A stretch of DNA of 64,000 bases, from positions 1,178,001-1,242,000 of the forward strand of contig NZ_CP109073.1 of NCBI RefSeq assembly GCF_035917415.1, read 5' to 3'. This stretch comes from Streptomyces sp. NBC_01803 (GTDB lineage: Bacteria; Actinomycetota; Actinomycetes; Streptomycetales; Streptomycetaceae). Positions 34,908 to 43,040 of the stretch are shown here, one piece after another. The position numbers and the translations under genes were made by a program. Within the stretch, counting starts at the first letter, position 1. Each line of letters starts with the position of its first letter. Under the pieces are notes generated by a model. That model saw nothing but the letters and a program-made list of their open reading frames with translations, did not search any database and was not told the DNA's origin.

Positions 34908-35734
34908 GACGCGGTCCCCCGGTACGTGGCGGGGCGCCGCTCGTCCAGGTGACGCAGGACGCGGCGGGCGCGCTCGATCTCGGCGGCGATGTCCACCTCG
35001 GCCACCGCGAGTCCCGCCTTGGCCCAGGTGCGGGCGAGGATGTCGCCGCCCGGGCCCACCACCTTGGCCTGGCCGAGGAAGCGCATGCCGCCCATGGCGC
35101 CGGTCTGGTTGGAGGAGGCGAGGACGACCTGGTTCTCGGCGGCACGGGCCTGGTCGTAGAGGTCGAACAGCTTCGCCTGCCGGTCCTGCGCCATGCGGGG
35201 CGCGCGGTTGGTGATGCTGGTGGGCCAGGCGGACAGGCAGGCGAGGATCTCGGCGCCGTCCAGGGCGAGGCTGCGCGCCGACTCGGGAAACGTCTTGTCG
35301 TAGTCGATGAGCATGCCGACGCGCCCGGCGGGGGTGTCGAACGCGTCGAAGCGGTCGCCCGGTGTGTAGGCGGCGGTCTCGCCGGCCGGGAGGTGGACCT
35401 TGCGGTGGCGGCCGAGCACGCCGTCGCCGCTGACGCAGACGGCGGCGTTGTACCGTTCGTTGCCGCCGTCCTCGCAGTAGCCGACGCAGACGACCATCTC
35501 GGCGGCCAGGCGGGCGATTTCGTGGATCAGCGGGTCATCCGGCTTGAGCGCGGGCGGCAGCGCGTCGGGATCGGGGTGGCGCAGGTCCGCGAGATAGCCG
35601 CCCAGCGCGGCGTCGGGCAGGACGAGCAGCCCGGCGCCCTCCTTGCGCGCGTCGTCGATGAGTTTGGCGACGCGCGCCAGGTCGAACTCCAGGTCGCGGC
35701 CGAAGTGGGCGGCCACGGCCGCGATCCGGATCAC
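34904..35734 (-). CDS. Nitrilase-like protein with missing catalytic Glu and Cys (probable pseudoenzyme)
   Basis: 276 aa, full length for the carbon-nitrogen hydrolase fold and clearly a paralogue of the next gene (same order of segments: AAVAAxFGRDLE, YNxxVCVSGDGVLG, HRKVH, ESARxLALDGAEI, ENQ, DERRP). Of the Glu-Lys-Cys triad only Lys112 (HRKVH) remains: the Glu position is Asp41 in LPDAALGGY and the nucleophile is Asp144 in MLIDYDKTFPE. Neither catalysis by thioester nor normal general base is possible. The frame is intact and coupled to the genes on both sides, so it is expressed; a structural or regulatory role as partner of the active nitrilase is likely. Confidence 0.82.
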   Translation of the reverse strand: MIRIAAVAAHFGRDLEFDLARVAKLIDDARKEGAGLLVLPDAALGGYLADLRHPDPDALPPALKPDDPLIHEIARLAAEMVVCVGYCEDGGNERYNAAVCVSGDGVLGRHRKVHLPAGETAAYTPGDRFDAFDTPAGRVGMLIDYDKTFPESARSLALDGAEILACLSAWPTSITNRAPRMAQDRQAKLFDLYDQARAAENQVVLASSNQTGAMGGMRFLGQAKVVGPGGDILARTWAKAGLAVAEVDIAAEIERARRVLRHLDERRPATYRGTAS

Positions 35735-35786
35735 GTATGTCTGCCTTCCAGTGCCGGTGGGGACGGGTTGCCCTGCGGGGGGTCCA

Positions 35787-36668
35787 TCATGCCGGGGATC
35801 CGATGGGGGCGACGGGCGTGCCGGACACGGCGTTCTCCGCCACGTAGGCGTCCGGGCGCCGGTCGCGCAGGTGGGCCATGGCGCGGCGAGCGGTCTCCAG
35901 GGCCTGGGTGACGTCGAGTTCGGCGGTCGCCATCCCGGCCGTGACGCCGGTTTCGGCGAGGATCTCGCCGCCCGGATCGACCACCTTGGCGCTGCCGACG
36001 AAGCGCAACGAGCCGAAGGTTCCCGACTGGTTGGCCGACAGCCACACCATCTGGTTCTCCAACGCCCGCGCCCGGTCGAAGAGATCGAAGCGCCGCTTCC
36101 AGCGGTCCTCGGCCAGGTCGGCGGATGGCTGGGTGCGGGCGCCCGGCCAGGCGGAGACGCAGACGCCGATCTCGGCGCCGTCCAGGGCCAGTGCGCGGGC
36201 GGATTCGGGGAACGCCTTGTCGTAGCAGATCATCATGCCGATCCGGCCGACCGGGGTGGCGAAGGCGTGGAAGCGGTCCCCGGAGGCGTAGCTGGCGTCC
36301 TCGCTCAACGGCTGGTGCACCTTCCGGTGGTTGCCCAGCACGCCGTCCCCGCTGACGCAGACGACGCTGTTGTAGCGCCGACTGTCCGTCCCCGCCTCGC
36401 AGTAGCCCGCGACGACGGTCATCTCGCCCGCGAGCACGGCCAATCGGCGAATCTCCGGGCCGTCGGCGGCGAGCGCGGGCGGGCCCGCGTCCAGCTCCGC
36501 GTCGTCGTCCAGGCTCAGCAGGTAGCCGCCGAGACACGCCTCGGGCAGCGCCAGGAGCTGGACACCGTCCGCGCGGGCCCGGTCGATCAGCCCCTCGACG
36601 ACGCGAAAGTCCTCCTCCAGGTCGCGGCCGAACTCGGCGGCGACGGCGGCCATGCGTACGGTGCTCAT
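35787..36668 (-). CDS. Nitrilase, Nit1C type (sll0784/MSMEG_0566-like)
   Basis: 293 aa, start ATG 36668 overlapping the previous stop. Complete catalytic triad: Glu43 in LPEACLGGY, Lys116 in HRKVH and Cys148 in MMICYDKAFPESAR. It belongs to the carbon-nitrogen hydrolase superfamily and by context is the Nit1C nitrilase, the family for which growth on cyanide as nitrogen source has been reported in Pseudomonas-type bacteria. Cytoplasmic. 52 nt separate it from the degenerate paralogue downstream. Confidence 0.88.
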   Translation of the reverse strand: MSTVRMAAVAAEFGRDLEEDFRVVEGLIDRARADGVQLLALPEACLGGYLLSLDDDAELDAGPPALAADGPEIRRLAVLAGEMTVVAGYCEAGTDSRRYNSVVCVSGDGVLGNHRKVHQPLSEDASYASGDRFHAFATPVGRIGMMICYDKAFPESARALALDGAEIGVCVSAWPGARTQPSADLAEDRWKRRFDLFDRARALENQMVWLSANQSGTFGSLRFVGSAKVVDPGGEILAETGVTAGMATAELDVTQALETARRAMAHLRDRRPDAYVAENAVSGTPVAPIGSPA

Positions 36669-38188
36669 GCGGTCCCCATTCCGGTCACCGTCCCGGTGAC
36701 CGCTTCCGTGATTTCTCCGTCGGGCCAGCGCAGCCCGACGCCCCGGCCCGGTGTCAGCTCCCCGCACACGCCGCTCACCGCCGGACCCGCGCCGGGCGCG
36801 GGGGCGCCGGGCCGGTCGGTGGTGAGCAGCGCGAAGCCGGGGAAGCAGGTCAGCCAGTCCCCGACCGACGCGCCCGCCGGCCGCGGCACGGCCGCCACGT
36901 CGAGCACGGCCGCGCAGCCGCCGGCCTCGGCCAGCATGCCGAGGGTGCCGGCGATCCCGGCCATCGACACGTCCTTGGCCGCGGCCGGGCGCGCGCCGAC
37001 CGGGGCGTCGGACAACGTGCCGAGCAGCGCCCGGAGTTCACCGGGCGTCCGGTGGGTGGTCGAGTCCCACTGACGGCCCCGGTAGCCGGGGCGCCAGCCG
37101 CCGGCGAGATCGGCGGTGAGCCGCACGGCGTGCCCGGGACGCCCACCGCCGCCCGGCACGGGGTGCGCGGTGCGGCCCAGGGCGGTGACCGACAGGGCGG
37201 CCGGGACGCCGAGTTGAGTGTGCCCGCCGAGCACCGGCACGCCGTACGCGGCGGCGGCCCGGGTGAGTCCGGCCAGCACACGAGCGGCGTGCGAAGCGTT
37301 GCGGGCACCGAGGGCGTCGAGCAGCCCGACGGGCGTCGCGCCCATGGCGGCCAGGTCGTTGACGTTGACCAGGACCGAGCACCAGCCCGCCCACTCCGGG
37401 TCGCGTTCGACCATCGACGGCACGATGGCGTCGCAGGCGGCGATCAGGTCGCTGCCGGGGACCGGCGCGCCGTCGTCGCCGACGAATCCGGGGCCGCCGG
37501 GCGCGAGGCCCGACAGCAGCGGCCCGAGCGCCGACTTGGTCGCACCGGCCTGGGCGGCGATGCGGTGGATCGGGCTGCGCATCAGGACGTGCGGCGTCCC
37601 GGCGGCGGTCACCTCGCGCACGGTCTGCCAGCCGAGGCGGGTGAACAGCCGCTGGTTGCGCGGCTGCACGGTCGCCTCGAAGCGCAGCACGCCCTCGCTC
37701 TCGGCGCGGGCGCAGGCGGCCCGCACCAGGGCGGGGCCGATGCCGCCGAGCCGGCGGGCGGCGGGCGCGACGGCCAGCCGGCCGCCGTGCCACCAGCCGA
37801 TGTCGGGCCCGTCGTCGACGGGTCCCAGCCGCACGCCGCCGAGGACCGTGCCGTCGCGGCCCCGGGCCACGAGCACGATGGTGCGCGGGTCGGCGTCGCG
37901 GCCGTCGAGGTCGTCCCCGGCGAACAGGCCCTGCTCGTGGACGAAGACGTCCCGACGCAGCGCCCGGTAGGTGGCCAACGTGGCGGCGTCGTCGGCCTGT
38001 TCGACGGTGAACCCGGGCTGGCGGGCCAGCGTGGCGCGGTCGCCGAGCAGCAGCAGGACGTCGTTCCCGTCCGGCGCGGCGGACCCGGCGCCCCCCGCCA
38101 CGTCGGCCACGTCGTGGGAGAGCGCCACGGGCGGGAAGGGCGGGGCGGGCGGGGACAGCGAGGAGGGGGACGGGGACCTGGAGGTCAT
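36665..38188 (-). CDS. GNAT acetyltransferase fused to AIR-synthase-like domain (MSMEG_0567 family)
   Basis: 507 aa. Residues ~65-190 form a GNAT fold with YRALRRDVFVHEQGLF and the acetyl-CoA loop VAPAARRLGGIGPALV; residues ~215-490 form a PurM/AIR-synthase-like ATP-binding domain (GDDGAPVPGSDLIAACDAIVP, VNVNDLAAMGATPVGLLDAL, LGGHTQLGVPAALSVTALG, AAAKDVSMAGIAGTLGMLAEAGG). In proteobacterial Nit1C clusters these are often two genes (nitE and nitF); the fusion is the actinobacterial form. The first ~50 residues are Ser/Pro-rich and non-conserved. Reaction not established; the PurM domain implies ATP-dependent activation of an amide or similar. Confidence 0.85.
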   Translation of the reverse strand: MTSRSPSPSSLSPPAPPFPPVALSHDVADVAGGAGSAAPDGNDVLLLLGDRATLARQPGFTVEQADDAATLATYRALRRDVFVHEQGLFAGDDLDGRDADPRTIVLVARGRDGTVLGGVRLGPVDDGPDIGWWHGGRLAVAPAARRLGGIGPALVRAACARAESEGVLRFEATVQPRNQRLFTRLGWQTVREVTAAGTPHVLMRSPIHRIAAQAGATKSALGPLLSGLAPGGPGFVGDDGAPVPGSDLIAACDAIVPSMVERDPEWAGWCSVLVNVNDLAAMGATPVGLLDALGARNASHAARVLAGLTRAAAAYGVPVLGGHTQLGVPAALSVTALGRTAHPVPGGGGRPGHAVRLTADLAGGWRPGYRGRQWDSTTHRTPGELRALLGTLSDAPVGARPAAAKDVSMAGIAGTLGMLAEAGGCAAVLDVAAVPRPAGASVGDWLTCFPGFALLTTDRPGAPAPGAGPAVSGVCGELTPGRGVGLRWPDGEITEAVTGTVTGMGTA

Positions 38189-38193
38189 GGCGC

Positions 38194-39294
38194 TCACCCG
38201 CCCGCCGTCGCCAGGACGCCGCAAGCGCCGCAGGCCGCGCAGCCCGCCTTCTGGTCCGCGCCGGTCATGCCCGCCGCGCGGAGCCTGGCGGCCACGGCGA
38301 CGGTGACGCGGCGCAGCAGCTCCGGGTCGGGGGCGCCGACGCCGTCGCGGGCGGCGAGGGTACCGCGCATCGGGCGGAACGGCACGACGAACGGGTAGAC
38401 GCCGCGGTCGATCAACCGGCCGGCGCCCGCGATGAGTTCGTCCGGGTCCTCGCCGAGGCCGACCAACAGGTAGGTGGAGACGCGGTTGCGGCCGAAGACG
38501 CGGACCGCCTCGTCCCACGCGGCGTCGTACTCGGCCAGGGGAACCGTCGACTTGCCGGGCATCCAGCGGCGGCGGACGTCCTCGTCCAGGGCCTCGGCAT
38601 GGATGCCGATGGCGGTCGCCCCGGCGTCGCGCAGCTCGCGGATCCAGGCGAGATCGCCGGGCGGCTCGCACTGCGCCTGGATCGGCAGTCCCGGCACGGC
38701 GGCCAGGACGGCGCGCACGGCGCGGGCGAGGTTGCGGGCGCCCCGGTCGGGGCCGGCGGTGGTGCCGGTGGTCATCACCATCTGCCGGACGCCGTCGAGC
38801 CGGACGGCGGCCTCGGCGACCTCGGCGAGCTGGGCCGGGGTCTTCGCGGCGACGGTGGCGCCGGAGCGCAGGGACTCCTCGATGGTGCAGAACCGGCAGC
38901 GGTCGGACTCGGCGTAGCGGACACAGGTCTGGACGACGGTGGTGGCCAAGACATCCGCGCCGTGCAGACGGGCGATGTGCTCGTAGGGGACGCCGTCGGC
39001 GGTGGTCAGGTCGTAGAACTTCGGCCGCCGCACGGGAGTGAGGGTCAGGCCGGTGTCGGTGAGAGATCCGGTCTCGTCGCCGAGCCAGACCCGGCCGTCG
39101 CGAACGGTGTAGGGGCTGTCGGGGTTGGTGGGAAGCGCGGCGTTGGCACCGTCGACGAGGACGTGACCGTCGTCGCTGGGCCCCGCGCCCTCGGGCCGCT
39201 TGACCTGGGCGTCGTCCAATCGGACGCCGCGCAGGGCGAGTTCGGCGCGGGTCGTGATCCGCACATCCACCGGCGTGCCGGTGCCAACGCTCAT
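38194..39294 (-). CDS. Radical SAM protein, MSMEG_0568 family
   Basis: 366 aa. The 4Fe-4S cluster motif is atypical: Cys124-x8-Cys133-x2-Cys136 (TCVRYAESDRCRFC) rather than C-x3-C-x2-C. A second Cys group at the C-terminus, C352-A-A-C355-G-A-C358, may bind an auxiliary cluster. The TIM-barrel part includes MVMTTGTTAGPDRG and GIHAEALDE. This is the Nit1C radical SAM enzyme family (biotin/thiamin synthase-related by its wide spacing); the reaction is unknown. It lies 5 nt upstream of the GNAT-AIRS gene and 10 nt after the MSMEG_0572-type gene. Confidence 0.87.
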   Translation of the reverse strand: MSVGTGTPVDVRITTRAELALRGVRLDDAQVKRPEGAGPSDDGHVLVDGANAALPTNPDSPYTVRDGRVWLGDETGSLTDTGLTLTPVRRPKFYDLTTADGVPYEHIARLHGADVLATTVVQTCVRYAESDRCRFCTIEESLRSGATVAAKTPAQLAEVAEAAVRLDGVRQMVMTTGTTAGPDRGARNLARAVRAVLAAVPGLPIQAQCEPPGDLAWIRELRDAGATAIGIHAEALDEDVRRRWMPGKSTVPLAEYDAAWDEAVRVFGRNRVSTYLLVGLGEDPDELIAGAGRLIDRGVYPFVVPFRPMRGTLAARDGVGAPDPELLRRVTVAVAARLRAAGMTGADQKAGCAACGACGVLATAGG

Positions 39295-39304
39295 CGGGCC
39301 CCCC

Positions 39305-39826
39305 TCAGAGCTGGTAGGTCGAGTTGATGATGGCGCCCTTGCGGGCGTAGTGGATCAGCGCGTCCTGGACGTCCAGCGGGTGGGTGGGGATCACGCCCTC
39401 GATCAGGTCCTCCTCGCGCGCGCCGTGGAGGGAGAGACCGAAGCGGCAGCAGAAGACCTTGCCACCCTCCGCGATGAAGGTCTTGAGCTGGTTGTTGATG
39501 TTGTGCTCACCGGGGAACGCGGAGTTGCCGGTGGTCGGGAAGCCGCGCGTGGCCAGGCAGTTGAGCGAGCCGGGCCCATAGAAGTAGATGGCGGTCTCGA
39601 AGCCCTTGCGCAACGCGCGGGTCGCCTGAAGGACGGCGACGAAGCTGACGGACGACTCGTGGGCGATGCCGTGCACGAGCGTGAAGTACGTTTCGCCGTC
39701 CTCCGCCTGGTAGTCGGGGAAGACCTTGGTGCTGCCGTAGATGGTGGAGCCCTCGGGCAGCGAGGGGTGCGGGATCTCGGTGAGGGACTTCTTCTCGATG
39801 TCGCTGAGTTCGACGGTCTCGGACAT
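39305..39826 (-). CDS. MSMEG_0572/Sll0783-type nitrogen-starvation protein
   Basis: 173 aa. DsrE-like small protein of the family first noticed as nitrogen-starvation induced in Synechocystis (Sll0783). Visible features: FTLVHGIAHESSVSFVAVLQATRALRKGF, AIYFYGPGSLNCLATRGFP, GNSAFPGEHNINNQLKTFI, and two adjacent cysteines in GGKVFCCRFGLSLHG. Codon-position bias is normal and the protein is the most conserved looking member of the operon. Molecular role unknown; gene always travels with the nitrilase and radical SAM genes. Confidence 0.87.
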   Translation of the reverse strand: MSETVELSDIEKKSLTEIPHPSLPEGSTIYGSTKVFPDYQAEDGETYFTLVHGIAHESSVSFVAVLQATRALRKGFETAIYFYGPGSLNCLATRGFPTTGNSAFPGEHNINNQLKTFIAEGGKVFCCRFGLSLHGAREEDLIEGVIPTHPLDVQDALIHYARKGAIINSTYQL

Positions 39827-39870
39827 GGCTGACTCCTCGGGACGGTGTCGGATGGGGTGGAGGCGGGACG

Positions 39871-39930
39871 GTCGGTCGTGCCGGTCAGTCGGTCGTGCGG
39901 GTCAGTCGGTCGTGCCGGTCAGTCGGTCAC
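39871..39930. repeat. Three and a half tandem 17-bp repeats
   Basis: GTCGGTCGTGCCGGTCA at 39871, 39888 and 39905, plus a partial unit; it lies within the 106-nt gap between two Nit1C genes and ends three bases from the stop codon of the amidohydrolase. This is the only gap of that size inside the operon. Confidence 0.85.
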
Positions 39931-39932
39931 TG

Positions 39933-40763
39933 TCAGTCGTAGAGCGCGGCGAAGGTGTCCCGGAAGACGAGTCCGCCGAGTTCGCCGTCGTCGGTCGCGG
40001 CGCGCATCCGGGCGTACTCGCCCGCGAAGTCGCCCCACGGTTGGTCGCTGGCGAAGAGCACCCGGTCGTGGCCGATGCCGCGGCGCTCGATCTCCCGGGC
40101 CAGCCAGCGGGGCGTGAAGCCGATGGCCCAGGAGAGGTCCGTGTAGACGCGCTTGCCGGCCTCGATCCAGTCGAAGAAGCGGGAGCCGGCGAGCTTGATG
40201 TGGCCGCTCATGCCGCCACCGAAGTGGACCAGGTGCACGGGCACCCGGTCGGCATACCACTCGACCAGGTGACCGACCTCGTCGATGTCGGAGGCGGCGC
40301 CGGGCGAGGTGTGGACGTGGACGACGAGCCGGTGGGCCTCGGCGGTCCGGAAGATCCGATCCAGCAGCGGTCGGCAGTCGGGGTCGGTGGCGCGTCCGCC
40401 GAGGAGGAAGCTGAGCTTGAGGGCCCGCACTCCTTCCTCGCCGGCCAACGCCAGGGCTCGGGCGGTGCGTTGCTCGTCCTCGGGGCGCGGGGAGACCCAC
40501 AGGCCGGCCCGGACGCGGTCGTCCGTCTGCGCGGCCTCGATCGCGAGCTCGTTGAAGGAGAACGCGATGGCGGGGTCGGGCACACCGTAGTTGGGCAGGA
40601 CGAGGGCGCGGGTGGTGCCCTCGGCGTCGAGGTCGGCGATGAGTTGTTTCACGGTGGCGCGGGCGGTGGTGTCGGGCTTGACCGGCGGGCCGCCGTAGAA
40701 CGGATACGCGGGCAGGACGCCGATGTGCCGGTGGGCGTCGGCCACGCCGGGGGTGGTGGTCAT
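39933..40763 (-). CDS. Amidohydrolase-2 type metal-dependent hydrolase in the Nit1C operon
   Basis: 276 aa, ATG 40763 with a near-perfect ribosome site AAGGAGGTG 9 nt upstream. TIM-barrel amidohydrolase of the ACMSD/uronate type: DAHRHIG metal motif at residue ~9, HVHTSPGAASDIDEVGHL (His on strand 5), HLVHFGGGMSGHIKLA (strand 6) and the catalytic Asp in VLFASDQPWG (strand 8). The enzyme should hydrolyse a C-N or C-C bond with Zn. It is not among the core Nit1C genes that I remember, but is translationally embedded here between flavoprotein and MSMEG_0572-like gene, so it may handle a downstream product. Confidence 0.8.
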   Translation of the reverse strand: MTTTPGVADAHRHIGVLPAYPFYGGPPVKPDTTARATVKQLIADLDAEGTTRALVLPNYGVPDPAIAFSFNELAIEAAQTDDRVRAGLWVSPRPEDEQRTARALALAGEEGVRALKLSFLLGGRATDPDCRPLLDRIFRTAEAHRLVVHVHTSPGAASDIDEVGHLVEWYADRVPVHLVHFGGGMSGHIKLAGSRFFDWIEAGKRVYTDLSWAIGFTPRWLAREIERRGIGHDRVLFASDQPWGDFAGEYARMRAATDDGELGGLVFRDTFAALYD

Positions 40764-40779
40764 CGGTGCGGCACCTCCT

Positions 40780-42201
40780 TCAGCCGACGGGGAGCGCGGA
40801 GGCAAGGGACGTGGGGGCTCCGGTCAGCGCGCCGCAGACGTCGGCGAGCCGGCGGGAGGCGTCGATGTGCCCGGCGAGGAACTCAGCGTCCCGGCCCACC
40901 GCTTCGAAACGACCCGACCCCCAGGAGAACTGCCAGGGCAGGCCCAGGAAGTACAGCCCGGGGCAGCTGGTGGCACCGCGCCAGTGCATCGGGTAGCCGC
41001 GTCCGTCGAAGACCGGGATCTCGATCCAGCGGTGGTCGCGGACGAACCCGGTGGACCAGATCACCGAGGTGACGCCCGCCCCCGTCAGGTCGAGGGCGCG
41101 CGGCTGGGTGCGCGGATCGGGCCGCCACACCGGCACGTAACGGGACTCGTGCGGCGCGGAGACGCCGTGCGCCGTGATGTGGGCGTCGATGGCGTCCTTG
41201 ATGGACTCCGCGACCGCGTCGGCGTGGTCGAGGTTGTCCGCGAGGTCGTCGGCGAACGTGAGCGACGCGCCGTCGACGCCGGTGAGCCGCCCGTACAGCC
41301 GCATGCCCTCGCGGGCGAAGGCCCGCAGGTCGATGTCCCGGCCACCGTCGCGGCCCGTCACGTAGTGGTTGACGCGCAGCCGCACCGCCTCGGCGCCGGC
41401 GAACTCGTCGATGCCCTTGGCGTAGTGGCCCATCTCGTCCAGCCAGGCCACGCAGTCGCGGCCCCGGTAGAAGCGGGCCACGCGCGGCGCGCCGCCCACC
41501 GCGAGGTGGACCCGGCGGCCGGCCAGGTGCAGGTCTTCGGCTATCTGGCAGCCGGACTGTCCGGTGCCGACCACCAGCACGTCTCCGTCCGGGAGTTGGC
41601 CGGCGTCGCGGTACTGGGAGGAGTGGAGCTGGTGCACCCCGGACGGCAGCCGCTCGGCTAGGCGCGGCACGGACGGGCCGTGGTAGGGGCCGGTGGCGAC
41701 GACGACCTGATCGGCCGTCAGGTCGCCCGCCGTGGTGGTGAGCCGGAAGGCCCCGGTGCCGGTGCGCCGGAGTCCGGTGACCCGCACGCCCTCGGCCAGC
41801 GGGGGCGCTGCGAAGGCGACGTAGTCCTCCAGATACCGCACGATCTCGTCGCGGACCATGAAGCCGTCCGGGTCGGGGCCCTGGTAGGGGAAACCGGGCA
41901 GCCGGCACTGCCAGTTGGGCGTCACCAGACAGAAGGAGTCCCAGCGTCGCTCGCGCCACTCGTGCCCGACCCGTTCGGCCTCGATGACCACATGGTCGAT
42001 GGCGCGCTCGGCAAGCCGGTAGCTCATCGACAGCCCGGCCTGTCCGCCGCCGACGACCGCCACCTGGTAGTGGGCGCCGACGAGCGCGGGGCCACCTCCC
42101 GGCCCCCCACGGGACTGCAACGTGGGGGCACCTCCCGGCCCCCCATGGGGCTGCAACGTGGGGGCACCTCCCGGCCCCCCATGGGGCTGGGGGAGGGTCA
42201 C
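40780..42201 (-). CDS. Flavoprotein monooxygenase, MSMEG_0569 family
   Basis: 473 aa; ATG 42201 overlaps the upstream stop by 4 nt. After a repetitive ~40-residue leader the FAD fold begins: [20 protein letters not shown], then FxxxW-type segment [21 protein letters not shown], an NADPH fold [22 protein letters not shown] and ATGPYHG. These are features of class B/Baeyer-Villiger or N-hydroxylating flavoproteins. In Nit1C clusters this is the FAD-dependent oxygenase (nitH in Pseudomonas nomenclature). It is cytoplasmic. The leader consists of three in-frame 12-residue repeats ([12 protein letters not shown]) that are probably not needed for function; homologues are expected to start near [10 protein letters not shown]. 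Confidence 0.86.
   Translation of the reverse strand: MTLPQPHGGPGGAPTLQPHGGPGGAPTLQSRGGPGGGPALVGAHYQVAVVGGGQAGLSMSYRLAERAIDHVVIEAERVGHEWRERRWDSFCLVTPNWQCRLPGFPYQGPDPDGFMVRDEIVRYLEDYVAFAAPPLAEGVRVTGLRRTGTGAFRLTTTAGDLTADQVVVATGPYHGPSVPRLAERLPSGVHQLHSSQYRDAGQLPDGDVLVVGTGQSGCQIAEDLHLAGRRVHLAVGGAPRVARFYRGRDCVAWLDEMGHYAKGIDEFAGAEAVRLRVNHYVTGRDGGRDIDLRAFAREGMRLYGRLTGVDGASLTFADDLADNLDHADAVAESIKDAIDAHITAHGVSAPHESRYVPVWRPDPRTQPRALDLTGAGVTSVIWSTGFVRDHRWIEIPVFDGRGYPMHWRGATSCPGLYFLGLPWQFSWGSGRFEAVGRDAEFLAGHIDASRRLADVCGALTGAPTSLASALPVG
42085..42192 (-). repeat. 36-bp in-frame repeat in the 5' end of the flavoprotein gene
   Basis: Three 36-bp copies with the core GGGGGCACCTCCCGGCCCCC (plus-strand view, full copies near 42124 and 42160, a diverged one near 42088). 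Each contains an inverted repeat and resembles dispersed GC-rich palindromic elements of Streptomyces. Confidence 0.8.
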
Positions 42202-42515
42202 CGCTCGCTCCCGTCCGGGCCGGTCAGCGCCTCGACCACCACACGGTCGTCGGCCGTGGCGCCGGGCGAGGCGGCGTGGGCGGCGGCGGTCGCCTCGATC
42301 TGGGCGAGCTGCTCCGCCGCGGAGGTGCAGGCGAAGCCGTACGTGGCCCGCACCCTCTCGCCGGCGATGGTCAGGGCGCGTCGGCTGCGGTCGACGAAGT
42401 CGTCGACCGGATAGCCGGTGCCGGACTCGAAGAAGTCCTGGACTACGGTGGACGGTGAGTAGCAGCGCTGGATTCCGCCGTCCGGCCAGCGCACCCGGAA
42501 GTACATCTCAGGCAT
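42198..42515 (-). CDS. MSMEG_0570-type nitrogen-starvation protein
   Basis: 105 aa. Small protein beginning MPEMYFRVRWPDG, followed by CYSPSTVVQDFF and FVDRSRRALTIAGERVRATYGFACTSA; this is the signature of the MSMEG_0570 family that opens the Nit1C operon in actinomycetes. No enzymatic motif. First gene of the nine-gene minus operon (42515 to 33819), in which most junctions overlap or are under 20 nt; the gene has an adequate GGAGGAC ribosome site. Confidence 0.85.
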   Translation of the reverse strand: MPEMYFRVRWPDGGIQRCYSPSTVVQDFFESGTGYPVDDFVDRSRRALTIAGERVRATYGFACTSAAEQLAQIEATAAAHAASPGATADDRVVVEALTGPDGSER

Positions 42516-42753
42516 GAATGTCCTCCAGAACGGAGCACCGTGACCCGCGGGGAAGAGCGGTCTCGGTACTGCTCGTGGGGACTACTTCAGCCACCGCCGA
42601 TTACCGATCGAAGTCATCCGGAATAAAGACGTGTTGCCAAGATCTCACCGAGGGTGACACGGCGTCGGGCCCGGCAGAGGAGCCTCCCTTCCTTGCCCAG
42701 GGGGAGGTCCGCCGCCGGGCCCGACCGCCCGTTCCGGCCCGACCGGCTCCGGC
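42516..42753. promoter_or_regulatory. Upstream region of the Nit1C operon
   Basis: The stretch 42580-42660 is less GC-rich (CCGATTACCGATCGAAGTCATCC…, GGAATAAAGACG). On minus, TTGGCA near 42640 is a possible -35. I looked for a GlnR operator (GTnAC-n6-GaAAC repeats) and found no convincing match. Confidence 0.35.
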
Positions 42754-42858
42754 TCAGGCGGACTTGAGAACGCCGCCGTCGATGATGCAATCGGTGCCGT
42801 TGATGTCGTTCGGCGCGGCGGTGAAGACGGCCCACCGCGCGGAGGCCGCGACCCGCAG
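42754..42858 (-). pseudogene. 3' remnant of a short-chain dehydrogenase gene
   Basis: Minus frame ends FTAAPNDINGTDCIIDGGVLKSA, the typical end of SDR enzymes (NG-x-D/N-GG motif). Upstream the frame turns to Arg/Asp-rich filler with no Rossmann motif or Tyr-x3-Lys, so only the last ~35 codons remain. Confidence 0.6.
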
Positions 42859-43040
42859 GAGCCGGCCGACCGGATCGCCCTGATCCTGGACGGCGTCAAC
42901 ACGAGCGCCGCGATCCTCGGCCCCACGGGCGCGGTCCGCGCCGCGATCTTCCTTCGCCCGGGAAGCCGTCCGCACGGCGACGGCCCCGGCCACCCCGGCG
43001 GACTGAGCCCCCGGGCCTGACCGGTGCCACGGCGCCCGTT

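Noticed and set aside
42085..42192. Insertion sequence or mobile element end
   Set aside because: Palindromic 36-bp repeats only; no transposase or target duplication found here or elsewhere in the window.
42516..42753. GlnR operator for nitrogen control of the Nit1C operon
   Set aside because: Searched for GTnAC-n6-GaAAC pairs by eye on both strands; only isolated GTCAC-like half sites.
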